A stretch of DNA of 64,000 nucleotides from Halobaculum litoreum (GTDB lineage Archaea > Halobacteriota > Halobacteria > Halobacteriales > Haloferacaceae), in contig NZ_CP126156.1 in assembly GCF_030127125.1 (NCBI RefSeq), forward strand, positions 1,736,001 to 1,800,000. Direction: 5' to 3'. The notes below the pieces were generated by a model. It searched no databases, was not told the origin of the DNA, and saw nothing but the letters and a program-made list of their open reading frames with translations. Below, piece after piece: positions 42,157 through 49,804 of the stretch; the first letter of the stretch is position 1; the number at the start of each line of letters is the position of its first letter. The position numbers were made by a program, and so were the translations under genes.

Positions 42157-43017
42157 CTACGCGTCTCGCCGTTCCGCAGCCGCCGCCAGCAGTTCCTTCA
42201 GGTCGCCGTACGGGATGCCGCCCGCCATCGCCCCGTACGTCCCCTCGTCGTGCAGCTCGCCCGCGATCTCCCGGAGCAGCCCCAGCGTCGCGCGCATGGG
42301 CCCCGAGCCGACGGAGACGCGCGCCACGCCGGCCGCCGCGAGCGCGTCGACCGGCGGCGCGCCGGGGCCGCCCAGCACGTTCAACGGCGCGTCCAGCCGG
42401 TCGACGAGCGCGCCGATCGTCTCCGTGTCCGTCACGCCCGGGACGAACAGGCAGTCCGCGCCCGCCTCGGCGTACGCGTTCGCCCGCTCGACGGCGCGCT
42501 CCAGTCGGGTCGCCTCGTCGCCGACGCCGAGCCAGAACACGTCCGTCCGCCCGTTGACGACGACCGGCACGTCGGCCGCGTCGGCCGCCGCGCGGGCGGC
42601 CCGGATCACGGCGGCGTGGGCGGCGGTGTCAGCCAGCGGCCGGTCGGGATCGCCGGTGCCGTCCTCGAGGTTGACGCCGACCGCGCCCGCGTCGACGGTC
42701 GCTCGGACGGTGTCGGCCACCTCGGCCGGCGTGTCGCCGTACCCCGCCTCGATGTCGGCCGTGACGGGGACCGACACCGCGTTCGCGATCCGCTCGACGA
42801 CCGCCAGCATCGCCTCGCGCGAGAGGTGTTCGCCGTCCGGCACCCCCTGCGCGGCGGCGATGCCGGCGCTGGTGGTGCCGATCGCGTCGAACCCCGCGTC
42901 CGCGAAGATCACCGCGCTGCCGGCGTCCCACGCGTTCGGGAGGACGAGCGGGCCGTCGCCGGCGGTGTGGAGCGCCCGGAGCGTCTCGGCGCGCTCGCGC
43001 TGGGTGTCGTGGTCCAT
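42157..43017 (-). CDS. Isocitrate lyase / PEP mutase superfamily enzyme
   Basis: A TIM-barrel enzyme of 286 residues. Recognisable parts are LVLPNAWDAGSAVIFADAGFDAIGTTSAG, VPVTADIEAGYGDTPAEVADTV with Mg-binding acidic residues, and AVGVNLEDG. VNGRTDVFWLG and VARVSVGSGPMRATLG follow. These fit the carboxyvinyl-carboxyphosphonate/2-methylisocitrate lyase-like branch often annotated as oxaloacetate decarboxylase. The exact C-C bond cleaved is unknown. The ATG at 43015-43017 gives the family start. Confidence 0.9.
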   Translation of the reverse strand: MDHDTQRERAETLRALHTAGDGPLVLPNAWDAGSAVIFADAGFDAIGTTSAGIAAAQGVPDGEHLSREAMLAVVERIANAVSVPVTADIEAGYGDTPAEVADTVRATVDAGAVGVNLEDGTGDPDRPLADTAAHAAVIRAARAAADAADVPVVVNGRTDVFWLGVGDEATRLERAVERANAYAEAGADCLFVPGVTDTETIGALVDRLDAPLNVLGGPGAPPVDALAAAGVARVSVGSGPMRATLGLLREIAGELHDEGTYGAMAGGIPYGDLKELLAAAAERRDA

Positions 43018-43141
43018 TCGTGAGGGTACGCGGGGTCGACACATCAACGTCGCCCCGGCCGTCGCCCCCGACCCGCGCGGCCGGCCGACAGCGATCCCCC
43101 ACCTTATCACGCCGCGAGCGCCAGTCGTCGAACGAACGCAG

Positions 43142-43960
43142 ATGCGCCGCTTCACCGCCGACTACCTCGAACGCACGCGCCGCGGGATGTGGGAGTCGCG
43201 CGAGGCGCTCGCCCCGCTGGCGCTCGACAGCCGCTCGCGGGTCCTCGACGTCGGCTGTGGCACCGGCGAACTCACGCGCGTGCTCGCCGAGGAGGCGCCC
43301 GCCGCCGAGGTGGTCGGCGTCGACGCCGACACGGGGCTGTTGGCGAGCGCGCGGGACGCGACAGAGGGGACCGGCGTCGCCGCCCGCACCGGGTACGCCG
43401 CGGGCGACGCCACGCGGCTCCCGTTCCCCGACGACGCGTTCGACCTCGTGGCCTGTCAGGCGCTGTTGATCAACCTCCCCGACCCGGCCGCGGCCGTCCG
43501 GGAGTTCGCCCGCGTCTCGACGGACCTGGTCGCCGCCGTCGAACCCGACAACGCGGACGTGGCGGTGAGTTCCACCGTCGACGCGGAGGCCCGGCTGGAA
43601 GCCGAGGTGCGGGCGGCGTACATCGCGGGCGTCGACACCGACGTGGCGATGGGCGAGCGCGCCCGCGACCTGTTCGCCGACGCGGGACTGACGGTCGTCG
43701 ACACCCACCGCTACCGCCACGAGAAACGGGTCGAGCCGCCGTACTCCGAGGCGGACCTCCGCGGCGTCGCCCGCAAGGCCAGCGGCGCGGGCATCGCGGA
43801 CCACGAGACGGAACTGCGCCGCGAGCTCGCCGCCGGCGACTACGACCGCCTCCGGCGGGAGTGGCGCGAGATGGGCCGCGCGGCCGCCGCGCAGGCGCAG
43901 GACGGCGACTACGAGCGCGTCGAGCGCGTGCCGTTCGACGTGACCGTCGGCCGGGTGTGA
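43142..43960 (+). CDS. Class I SAM-dependent methyltransferase
   Basis: A 272-residue methyltransferase. Motif I VLDVGCGTGELTRVL is at about 34-48, motif II acidic residue in VVGVDADTGLL, and motif III AAGDATRLPFPDDAFDLVACQ. A UbiE-like middle (LINLPDPAAAVREFARV) follows. The acceptor substrate is not predictable. It is divergent from the PEP mutase-like gene. The C-terminal 100 residues are charged and helical and could form a substrate cap. Confidence 0.88.
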   Translation: MRRFTADYLERTRRGMWESREALAPLALDSRSRVLDVGCGTGELTRVLAEEAPAAEVVGVDADTGLLASARDATEGTGVAARTGYAAGDATRLPFPDDAFDLVACQALLINLPDPAAAVREFARVSTDLVAAVEPDNADVAVSSTVDAEARLEAEVRAAYIAGVDTDVAMGERARDLFADAGLTVVDTHRYRHEKRVEPPYSEADLRGVARKASGAGIADHETELRRELAAGDYDRLRREWREMGRAAAAQAQDGDYERVERVPFDVTVGRV

Positions 43961-43983
43961 CCGCCGGCCGCGGGCCCGCCGAC

Positions 43984-44631
43984 TCAGACCACGTCGCCCC
44001 GGACCGTCGCCCCCTCCTGCCGGTCGCGGTAGTCGCGCACCGCGTCGGCGATGGCGGCCGCCTCCCCGTCGTCGACGCCGAGCATCTCCAGCGCGCCCGA
44101 CAGCGTCGGGAACGGCAGGTCGCCGCCGCGCAGTTTCGCCATCGTCTCGGTCGCCCGCCGGCCCTCCCCGTACAACTGAACGCCGCGCGGGTCGAGCACC
44201 TGTTCGTAGGCGCCGCGGTCCAAGGCCCCCTTGAGCCGCTGTTTCACGTTCCGGTCGAAGGGGGCGTTACACACCTCCAAGTGGATCGGCTCGTCGTCGG
44301 GGAGGAGGTGCGCGGCGAGGCACTTCTCCGGGGCGGCGTAGCCGTTGTCGTTCGCGCGGATGTGCTCGGGGAACTGGCGCGCCCACTCGGCGGAGACGGA
44401 CTTGCCGACCCCCTTCACGCCGTGTGACCGCTCGAACTCGGCGGCGGCGTCGGCGTCGTCGCTGCGCATGAGCAGGTCCTTCGTCACGTACACGTCGAGC
44501 CGGTCGATCGGGTCGAGCCCCAGCGCCACGTCGCCGTACACCCACACCTCTCGGACGGGGACGGGCATCGGCCCCTCGTCGACGGCGTCGATGATCGCCT
44601 CCACCCGGTCGAGGGCCGCCTCGCGCTCCAT
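43984..44631 (-). CDS. Haloarchaeal DUF7095-like protein with a degenerate nucleotidyltransferase motif
   Basis: A 215-residue protein I recall as DUF7095 (name probable). Near the start, VWVYGDVALGLDPIDRLDVYV resembles the GS-x-A-x-G...D-x-D pattern of minimal nucleotidyltransferases. However, the Ser is Asp and the two acidic residues are spaced D-x-x-D. A conserved helical C-terminal region (TLSGALEMLGVDDGEAAAIADAV) looks like a helix-hairpin-helix-type tail. The function is unknown; a non-catalytic relative of NTases is an inference. Confidence 0.75.
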   Translation of the reverse strand: MEREAALDRVEAIIDAVDEGPMPVPVREVWVYGDVALGLDPIDRLDVYVTKDLLMRSDDADAAAEFERSHGVKGVGKSVSAEWARQFPEHIRANDNGYAAPEKCLAAHLLPDDEPIHLEVCNAPFDRNVKQRLKGALDRGAYEQVLDPRGVQLYGEGRRATETMAKLRGGDLPFPTLSGALEMLGVDDGEAAAIADAVRDYRDRQEGATVRGDVV

Positions 44632-44699
44632 GGTCCCGACTGGTCGGCGAGCGGCAAGCGTCTTACGCGTCCGTCCCCGGCCGGGCGGCCGGGCGTCGC

Positions 44700-45161
44700 T
44701 CACGCCTCGCGGCGGACGTACACGGTCTTCTCGACCTCGGCGTGGAGGACGCCGTCGTCGTCGACCAAGGCCACCTCGTACACGCGGTCGCACGACTCCC
44801 CCGGGTCGAGCGACTCGCGGATGTCGCGCACCTCCGCGTCGGGCACGGCGAAGTCCGCGTGGAGCGTCGACCGCCCCGGCTTCTCGAAGCGGATCTCGGC
44901 GGCTCTGTCCCAGACGGTGAACGCGTCGCCGAGGCGTCGCTGGAGGAGCACGACGTACACGGGGTCGACGGCGGCGTACATGCTCCCGCCGAACAGGGTG
45001 CCCATCCCGTTCCGCGTGCGCCACGTGAGCGGGAGTTCGACCCGGGCCGCCGAGAAGTCCGGTGCCAGGTCCGTGAGGCTCGCGCCGGTCATCCAGAACG
45101 ACGGGTAGTACGAGAAGGCGAGGCGAAACAGCCACGCCCGGAGCCGGTCGCGTCGTGTCAT
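44700..45161 (-). CDS. DUF4442 hotdog-fold protein
   Basis: A 153-residue hotdog-fold, thioesterase-like protein: FSYYPSFWMTGASLTDLAPDFSAARVELPLTWRTRN, then GTLFGGSMYAAVDPVYVVLLQRRLG, then AAEIRFEKPGRSTLHADF. This matches DUF4442 (YiiD C-terminal-like). The catalytic Asp/Glu of active thioesterases is not evident, so activity is uncertain. It lies downstream on the same strand as no close partner and is divergent from ncsA. Confidence 0.86.
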   Translation of the reverse strand: MTRRDRLRAWLFRLAFSYYPSFWMTGASLTDLAPDFSAARVELPLTWRTRNGMGTLFGGSMYAAVDPVYVVLLQRRLGDAFTVWDRAAEIRFEKPGRSTLHADFAVPDAEVRDIRESLDPGESCDRVYEVALVDDDGVLHAEVEKTVYVRREA

Positions 45162-45275
45162 ACACCGGCGTCCGCGGTGGACCCTGTTGAGGCTGTCCGT
45201 CGACGGTGCCCGCCGCCGGCGCGGAGCGGCCCCCGTGCGAAACGGGTATGGCCGCGCCGCCGCTACCGGTCGCCA

Positions 45276-46247
45276 ATGGACTGCGACAGGTGCGGCGCCG
45301 ACGCCGTGATGCACGCCGCCTACTCCGGGGCACACCTCTGTGAGTCGCACTTCCGGGAGTCGGTCGAGCGGCGCGTCCGTCGCCGCGTCCGCGAGGACGA
45401 CCTCCTCCCGGACGACGCGACGCCCGAGGAGCCCGAGCGCTGGGTGATCGGCCTGTCGGGCGGGAAAGACAGCGTCGTGCTCGCCACCGTACTCGACGAG
45501 ACGTTCGCCGCGGACCCGCGGGTCGAGCTGGTCGCGCTCTCGATCCACGAGGGCATCGAGGGGTACCGCGACGCCTCGCTCGACGCCTGCGAGGAGCTGG
45601 CCGCCGACCTCGACATGCGCCACGAGGTGGTGAGCTACGAGGAGGAGTTGGGCGTCCGCATGGACGACGTCGTCGAGGACGACCCCGAGAACATGGCCGC
45701 CTGCGCCTACTGCGGCGTGTTCCGGCGCGACCTGCTGGAGACGTACGCCGAGGACCTCGACGCGGACAAACTGCTCACCGGCCACAACCTCGACGACGAG
45801 GCCCAGACCGCCCTGATGAACTTCCTCGAGGGCGACACCGCCCAGATGGCGAAGCACTTCGACGCCTCCATCGGCCCGTTCCCCGAGCGCCGCGAGAGCG
45901 AGCACTTCGTGCCGCGCGCGAAGCCGCTGCGCGACGTGCCCGAGAAGGAGGTGGCGCTGTACTGCCACCTGCGGGACCTCCCGTCGCACATGGCCGAGTG
46001 CCCGCACGCCAGCGAGGCGTACCGCGGCGAGATCCAGTCGCTGTTGCTGGAACTGGAGGAACGCCACCCCGGCGTCCGCCACTCGGTCATGGCCGGGTAC
46101 GAGGAGCTGGCGGGCGTGCTCGCCGGCGAGTACCGCGACGACGACGGTGCCGGCCCCGACCTGTCGCCGTGTGCGAACTGCGGGTCGAAGACCGCCCGCG
46201 ACGTCTGTCGCAAGTGCGACCTCGTCGCGGCGATCGACGAGGCGTGA
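45276..46247 (+). CDS. ncsA: tRNA 2-thiolation protein NcsA (TtuA/Ncs6 family)
   Basis: Thiolates U34 of tRNA-Lys/Glu/Gln using a sulfur carrier. The 323-residue protein has an N-terminal zinc finger (CDRCGADAVMHAAYSG...C) and PP-loop SGGKDSVVL at about 62-70. The middle cysteines CAYCGVFRR and the late Cys in DLPSHMAECPHA coordinate an iron-sulfur cluster. A C-terminal zinc ribbon (CANCGS, CRKC) completes it. In haloarchaea the sulfur is supplied by UbaA-activated SAMP2; ubaA is at 23.8 kb. Confidence 0.95.
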   Translation: MDCDRCGADAVMHAAYSGAHLCESHFRESVERRVRRRVREDDLLPDDATPEEPERWVIGLSGGKDSVVLATVLDETFAADPRVELVALSIHEGIEGYRDASLDACEELAADLDMRHEVVSYEEELGVRMDDVVEDDPENMAACAYCGVFRRDLLETYAEDLDADKLLTGHNLDDEAQTALMNFLEGDTAQMAKHFDASIGPFPERRESEHFVPRAKPLRDVPEKEVALYCHLRDLPSHMAECPHASEAYRGEIQSLLLELEERHPGVRHSVMAGYEELAGVLAGEYRDDDGAGPDLSPCANCGSKTARDVCRKCDLVAAIDEA

Positions 46248-46369
46248 GCCCGTCGTCGGCCGTGGACGCGTCCGTGTCCGGAGCGGCCGCTCGTCGGCGG
46301 TGAACGACGAAAGTGAAAACGGAGGGCGCCGTCCCGTTCAGTGTGGGTGCTGCGAGGGCCGGTGGCCGG

Positions 46370-47569
46370 TCAGCGGATGACGTCGAGCCCGTTGGAGCGC
46401 TCGCTCGACTGCTCGCGCCCGCCGTCGGACTGCCAGGCGGCCTGCTGGCCCTGCCCGTTCTGCGCGTTCGACTTCGCGTCGAAGTCGACGTCCTCGGCGG
46501 GGCCGCCCTCGATGGACGCGCGCGACTTGTCGGCCTGCTTCTGGGTGCTCGGGCCGAGCACCTGCGCGCTCTGGACGCCGGTCATGATCGCCATGACGCG
46601 CACCTTGCCCTTGTACTCCTCCTGGATGCGGGCGCCCCAGATCACGTTCGCGCTCGCCTCGAGGCGCTCGGTGATGTTGTCGGCGATGCCCTCGGCCTCC
46701 TTCAGCGTGAGGTCCGGGCCGCCGGTGATGTGGACGAGTCCGCCCGACGCGCCGCGGTAGTCCACGTCCAGCAGCGGGTGGTTCATCGCGTCGTTGACGA
46801 CCTCCTGGGTCTTGTTCTTGTCCTGGGTCTCGCCGACGAGCATCACCGCGACGCCGCCCTGGTTCATGATCGTGGACATGTCCGCGTAGTCCAGGTTGAT
46901 GAGGGACGGCTGGGTGATGGTCTCGGAGATGCCCTTCACCGTCTCGGCGATGATCTGGTCCATCACCGAGAACGCCTTGCCGATCGGCAGGTTCGGGACG
47001 TAGTCGAGGAGGCGGTTGTTGTCGAGGACGATGATCGAGTCGGCCTCGTTGCGGAGGTTCTCGAGGCCCTCCTCGGCCTTCACCGTGCGGGCGCGCTCGA
47101 CGTTGAACGGCGTCGACACCATGCCGACGACGATGGCGCCCTGCTCTTTGGCGATCTTCGAGACGACCGGCGCCGCGCCGGTGCCCGTGCCGCCGCCCAT
47201 GCCGGCGGTGACGAACACGAGGTCCGCGTCGCCGAGCACGTCCTTGATCGTCCCCTGGGCCATCTCGGTGGCGCGCGACCCCATGCTGGGGTCGCCGCCG
47301 GCGCCGAGGCCCTGGGTGAGCGACTTGCCGACGAGGATCTTCGTGTCGGCCTCGATCATCTTGAGGTGCTGCTTGTCGGTGTTGATCGCCACCGTCTCGG
47401 CGCCGTCGACGCCGATGTTGTACAGCCGGTTGATGGTGTTGTTGCCGGCACCGCCGCAGCCGATGATGACGATCCGGGGCTCCCCGAACTCGTCGTCGTC
47501 GTCCATCTCGGCCATGCTCCGCTGCTCCGCCTCCGCGTTCTCGAGTGCGTCCTGAACGATGTCCTGCAT
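46370..47569 (-). CDS. ftsZ2: Cell division protein FtsZ2
   Basis: A tubulin-fold GTPase that drives constriction of the haloarchaeal division ring. The 399-residue protein has the tubulin signature [11 protein letters not shown] at 123-133, [15 protein letters not shown] near 35-49, and the T7 loop NLDYADM at 225-231. The disordered C-terminal linker ends NGLDVIR, the FtsZ2-type terminal peptide. It lies one base after the cdrS stop, matching the known cdrS-ftsZ2 pair. This separates it from FtsZ1 and the CetZ proteins. Confidence 0.96.
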   Translation of the reverse strand: MQDIVQDALENAEAEQRSMAEMDDDDEFGEPRIVIIGCGGAGNNTINRLYNIGVDGAETVAINTDKQHLKMIEADTKILVGKSLTQGLGAGGDPSMGSRATEMAQGTIKDVLGDADLVFVTAGMGGGTGTGAAPVVSKIAKEQGAIVVGMVSTPFNVERARTVKAEEGLENLRNEADSIIVLDNNRLLDYVPNLPIGKAFSVMDQIIAETVKGISETITQPSLINLDYADMSTIMNQGGVAVMLVGETQDKNKTQEVVNDAMNHPLLDVDYRGASGGLVHITGGPDLTLKEAEGIADNITERLEASANVIWGARIQEEYKGKVRVMAIMTGVQSAQVLGPSTQKQADKSRASIEGGPAEDVDFDAKSNAQNGQGQQAAWQSDGGREQSSERSNGLDVIR

Positions 47570-47570
47570 G

Positions 47571-47762
47571 TTACACCTTGGCCCAGCTGCGCTTGCTGCG
47601 CTCGCCGCGCGCGCGCTCGCCGGAGGTGTCGGCTTGTTCGTTCAACATGTCGCGAACGGCGGATCGAATCGCCTCGCTGCGATTCGGGAACTCGCCCGTC
47701 TCGACCATCTGTTCGACCTCCTCGATCTGCTGTTTCGGGATCCGTAGTGTCACACGTTCCAT
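47571..47762 (-). CDS. cdrS: Ribbon-helix-helix regulator CdrS
   Basis: A 63-residue CopG/RHH-type DNA-binding protein. The strand [12 protein letters not shown] binds DNA as a dimer, followed by helices [12 protein letters not shown] and [17 protein letters not shown], and a basic tail ([14 protein letters not shown]). In Halobacterium, CdrS is reported to regulate ftsZ2 and other division genes. The same order is found here. The ATG at 47760-47762 is preferred since the upstream in-frame sequence is part of the leader. Confidence 0.95.
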   Translation of the reverse strand: MERVTLRIPKQQIEEVEQMVETGEFPNRSEAIRSAVRDMLNEQADTSGERARGERSKRSWAKV

Positions 47763-47777
47763 TGTTGCATTCCCCCG

Positions 47778-47785
47778 GTAAGACG
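47778..47785. promoter_or_regulatory. GTAAGACG half-site in the cdrS leader
   Basis: One further copy of the operator half-site seen at 47850-47868 lies 16 bases before the cdrS ATG. It sits in transcribed sequence, where a bound dimer could block elongation or act as an auxiliary site. Its identity with the main half-site is exact over eight bases. Confidence 0.45.
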
Positions 47786-47849
47786 ACAACACGCACACGC
47801 GTGCTCTCACGGACCGACGGCCGGAGTTTCCCCGCTCCGGTCGCGACCT

Positions 47850-47868
47850 GTAAGACGAGCCGTCTTAC
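47850..47868. promoter_or_regulatory. Palindromic operator at the cdrS-ftsZ2 transcription start
   Basis: GTAAGACG-AGC-CGTCTTAC is a perfect 8-base inverted repeat. Two minus-strand TATA-like elements lie just upstream, GTTATATGC at 47892-47900 and GGTATATTGG at 47878-47887. These place transcription starts within or beside the palindrome, about 90-100 bases before the cdrS ATG. A dimeric RHH protein bound here would repress cdrS-ftsZ2. CdrS or CdrL is the obvious candidate, by inference. Confidence 0.65.
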
Positions 47869-47978
47869 GCATCACTACCAATATACCGTTTGCATATAAC
47901 TTTATCGCCGATTGTCTGTCAGTATCGCCCGGTTGTCTTACGTCGGACGCCGCCCCGTGTCCGACGAGCCGGCGTGTC

Positions 47979-48599
47979 TTACTGTCGGTCGAGGACGTCG
48001 GCGGCGGCCGTCCGACGCCCGCACCCGGGACAGAACGCCCAGTCGGAGCGGACCTCGTCGCCGCACTCGCAGAACGCCCGGCGGCTCGCCTTCTCGCCGC
48101 AGTTCGGGCAGTACACGTGGTCGTCCGACACCGACTCCCCGCAGCGGCCGCACGCCGAACCGGCTGCCGCCTCCGCGTCGGCGTCGGGCGCGGTGTCCTC
48201 CGACGCACCGACGGCCGGTTCGCTCGACCGGTCGGCGTCGGGGTCCGACGCGGTCGCGTCGACGCCCGCCCCGTCGACGTTTACGGTGAGGTTCACCGGG
48301 GGCGTGTCGCTCGGCACGCCGAACGGGCGCGGGGTCGCGCGCGCCGCCGGCCGCTCGCCGAACTCCGCGTCGAGCCGGGCCGTGACGAGTTCGTCCACGC
48401 GCGCGGCGAGCGCGTCGTCCAGCGAGTCGTCGCCGCCTCCCGACGCGCCGGCGGCCGCGTCGGGGCCCGTCGCGTCCGCTCGCTCCGCCTCGTCGAGATG
48501 CGACCGGAGCGCCTCCCGCATCACCTCGCTCTTCGACCCCTCGAGCCCCTCGAGGCGGTCGACGAGGTCCGCGTCGGCGCGGAAGGTAATCTTGCTCAT
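47979..48599 (-). CDS. cdrL: RHH and zinc-ribbon regulator CdrL
   Basis: A 206-residue protein joining an N-terminal ribbon-helix-helix domain (MSKITFRADADLVDRLEGLEGSKSEVMREALRSHL, 1-35) to C-terminal double zinc ribbons. The zinc cysteines are 150/153, 164/167, 177/179 and 190/193. A long acidic linker separates the two parts. This is the layout of CdrL, reported to control cdrS-ftsZ2. It lies upstream of cdrS on the same strand with 216 bases between. Its own promoter carries a GTGTACAC palindrome, suggesting autoregulation. Confidence 0.9.
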   Translation of the reverse strand: MSKITFRADADLVDRLEGLEGSKSEVMREALRSHLDEAERADATGPDAAAGASGGGDDSLDDALAARVDELVTARLDAEFGERPAARATPRPFGVPSDTPPVNLTVNVDGAGVDATASDPDADRSSEPAVGASEDTAPDADAEAAAGSACGRCGESVSDDHVYCPNCGEKASRRAFCECGDEVRSDWAFCPGCGRRTAAADVLDRQ

Positions 48600-48610
48600 A
48601 CCCACCACCT

Positions 48611-48677
48611 GTGTACACGGTCCATATCAAACTATCCCAGCGTCAGACGCCCGTCGGCCCCCGGGGTGTCTTACACC
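48611..48677. promoter_or_regulatory. cdrL promoter with two palindromes
   Basis: On the minus strand a TATA-like TTTGATATGG lies at about 48622-48631, some 27 bases upstream of the cdrL ATG. GTGTACAC (48611-48618), a perfect 8-base palindrome, covers the start region. Further upstream GGTGT-CTT-ACACC (48665-48677) is a 5-base inverted repeat that includes the GTCTTAC core of the cdrS operator. The same gap holds the upstream region of the divergent aldo/keto reductase. Confidence 0.5.
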
Positions 48678-48745
48678 GCCCGTCGGTCGTCGGCGCCGGT
48701 GCCGGAACCCCAGCCGTCTTCCACGACGCGAGCGACGCCGACGGT

Positions 48746-49732
48746 GTGCATCACCGCGAACTCGGCGACGTCGGATCGGTGACGGCGGTCGGTCTCGGCA
48801 CGTGGAACATCGGCGGCGACTGGGGCGACGTGTCCGACGAGGCCGGCCGCGAGGCGGTCCGCGCCGCGCTCGACGCCGGCGTCGACTTCCTCGACACGGC
48901 CGACGTGTACGGCGACGGCCGCAGCGAACGCCACATCCGGCACGTCCTCGACGAGCGCGACGCCCACGACGAGGTGACGGTCGCGACCAAGGCGGGGCGA
49001 CGGCTCGACCCCCACACGGCGGACGGCTACACCGCCGAGAACCTCGAGCGGTTCGTCGACCGCTCCCGGGAGACCCTCGGCGAGGACACCCTCGACCTGC
49101 TCCAACTGCACTGCCCGCCGACGGACGTGTACTACCGGCCCGAGGTGTTCGACGCCCTCGCGGACCTGCGCGCACGCGGGAAAGTAGCGAGCTACGGCGT
49201 CAGCGTCGAGCGCGTCGAGGAGGCGCTGAAGGCCATCGAGTACCCCGGCGTGGAGACGGTCCAGATCGTCTTCAACCCGTTCCGCCAGCGCCCCGCCGAC
49301 CTGTTCTTCGAGGAGGCCGCCCGGCGCGACGTCGGCGTCATCGTCCGCGTCCCGCTCGCCTCGGGCCTCCTCACGGGGAACGTCGGCCGGGACGCGACGT
49401 TCCCCGAGAACGACCACCGCAACTTCAACCGCCACGGCGAGGCGTTCGACGTCGGCGAGACGTTCGCGGGCGTCCCGCTCGACGCGGGCGTCGACGCGGT
49501 CGAGGCGCTGGAACCGCACGTCCCCGAGGAGCTGTCGCTCGCGCAGTTCACCCTCCGGTGGATCCTCGACTTCGACGCCGTCTCGACCGTCATTCCGGGG
49601 TCGACCGACCCGGCTCACGTCGAGAGCAACGCCGCGGCCGCCGACTTGGAGCCGCTCCCCCACCGCCTCCACGGCCTCGTCCGCGACGTGTACGAGGACC
49701 ACGTCGCCGAACACGTCCACCGACGGTGGTGA
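48746..49732 (+). CDS. Aldo/keto reductase
   Basis: A TIM-barrel NAD(P)H-dependent oxidoreductase of about 328 residues. Typical parts are VTAVGLGTWNIGGDW, the catalytic Asp and Tyr in FLDTADVYGDGRSE, Lys in VATKAGRR, and the DLLQLHCPP strand. A C-terminal cofactor region WILDFDAVSTVIPGSTDPAHVESN follows. It resembles YajO/YhdN-type reductases with unknown carbonyl substrates. GTG at 48746 gives the family start (VHHRELGDVG); no ATG fits, so the start is moderately certain. Confidence 0.9.
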   Translation: MHHRELGDVGSVTAVGLGTWNIGGDWGDVSDEAGREAVRAALDAGVDFLDTADVYGDGRSERHIRHVLDERDAHDEVTVATKAGRRLDPHTADGYTAENLERFVDRSRETLGEDTLDLLQLHCPPTDVYYRPEVFDALADLRARGKVASYGVSVERVEEALKAIEYPGVETVQIVFNPFRQRPADLFFEEAARRDVGVIVRVPLASGLLTGNVGRDATFPENDHRNFNRHGEAFDVGETFAGVPLDAGVDAVEALEPHVPEELSLAQFTLRWILDFDAVSTVIPGSTDPAHVESNAAAADLEPLPHRLHGLVRDVYEDHVAEHVHRRW

Positions 49733-49735
49733 GAA

Positions 49736-49754
49736 TTAGAGTGGTCTAAACTCT
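49736..49754. promoter_or_regulatory. TTAGA/TCTAA inverted repeat upstream of metal importer operon
   Basis: TTAGA-GTGG-TCTAA (49736-49749) overlaps AGAGT...ACTCT (49738-49754), giving nested inverted repeats. They lie 15 bases upstream of a TATA-like AACTATACC (49769-49777). TTAG...CTAA half-sites are typical of DtxR/MntR/SirR-type metalloregulators. Position just upstream of the TATA box fits control of this importer by metal. The regulator itself is not in the window. Confidence 0.5.
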
Positions 49755-49804
49755 CTCTTCGGTCGGAATAACTATACCCTTCGAGCGTCCTTCTCCGAGT
49801 GAGT

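Noticed and set aside
43020..43155. N-terminal extension of the PEP mutase-like gene to 43155
   Set aside because: The extra 46 residues are Arg/Gly-rich and unlike the family, and they run into the start of the divergent methyltransferase gene.
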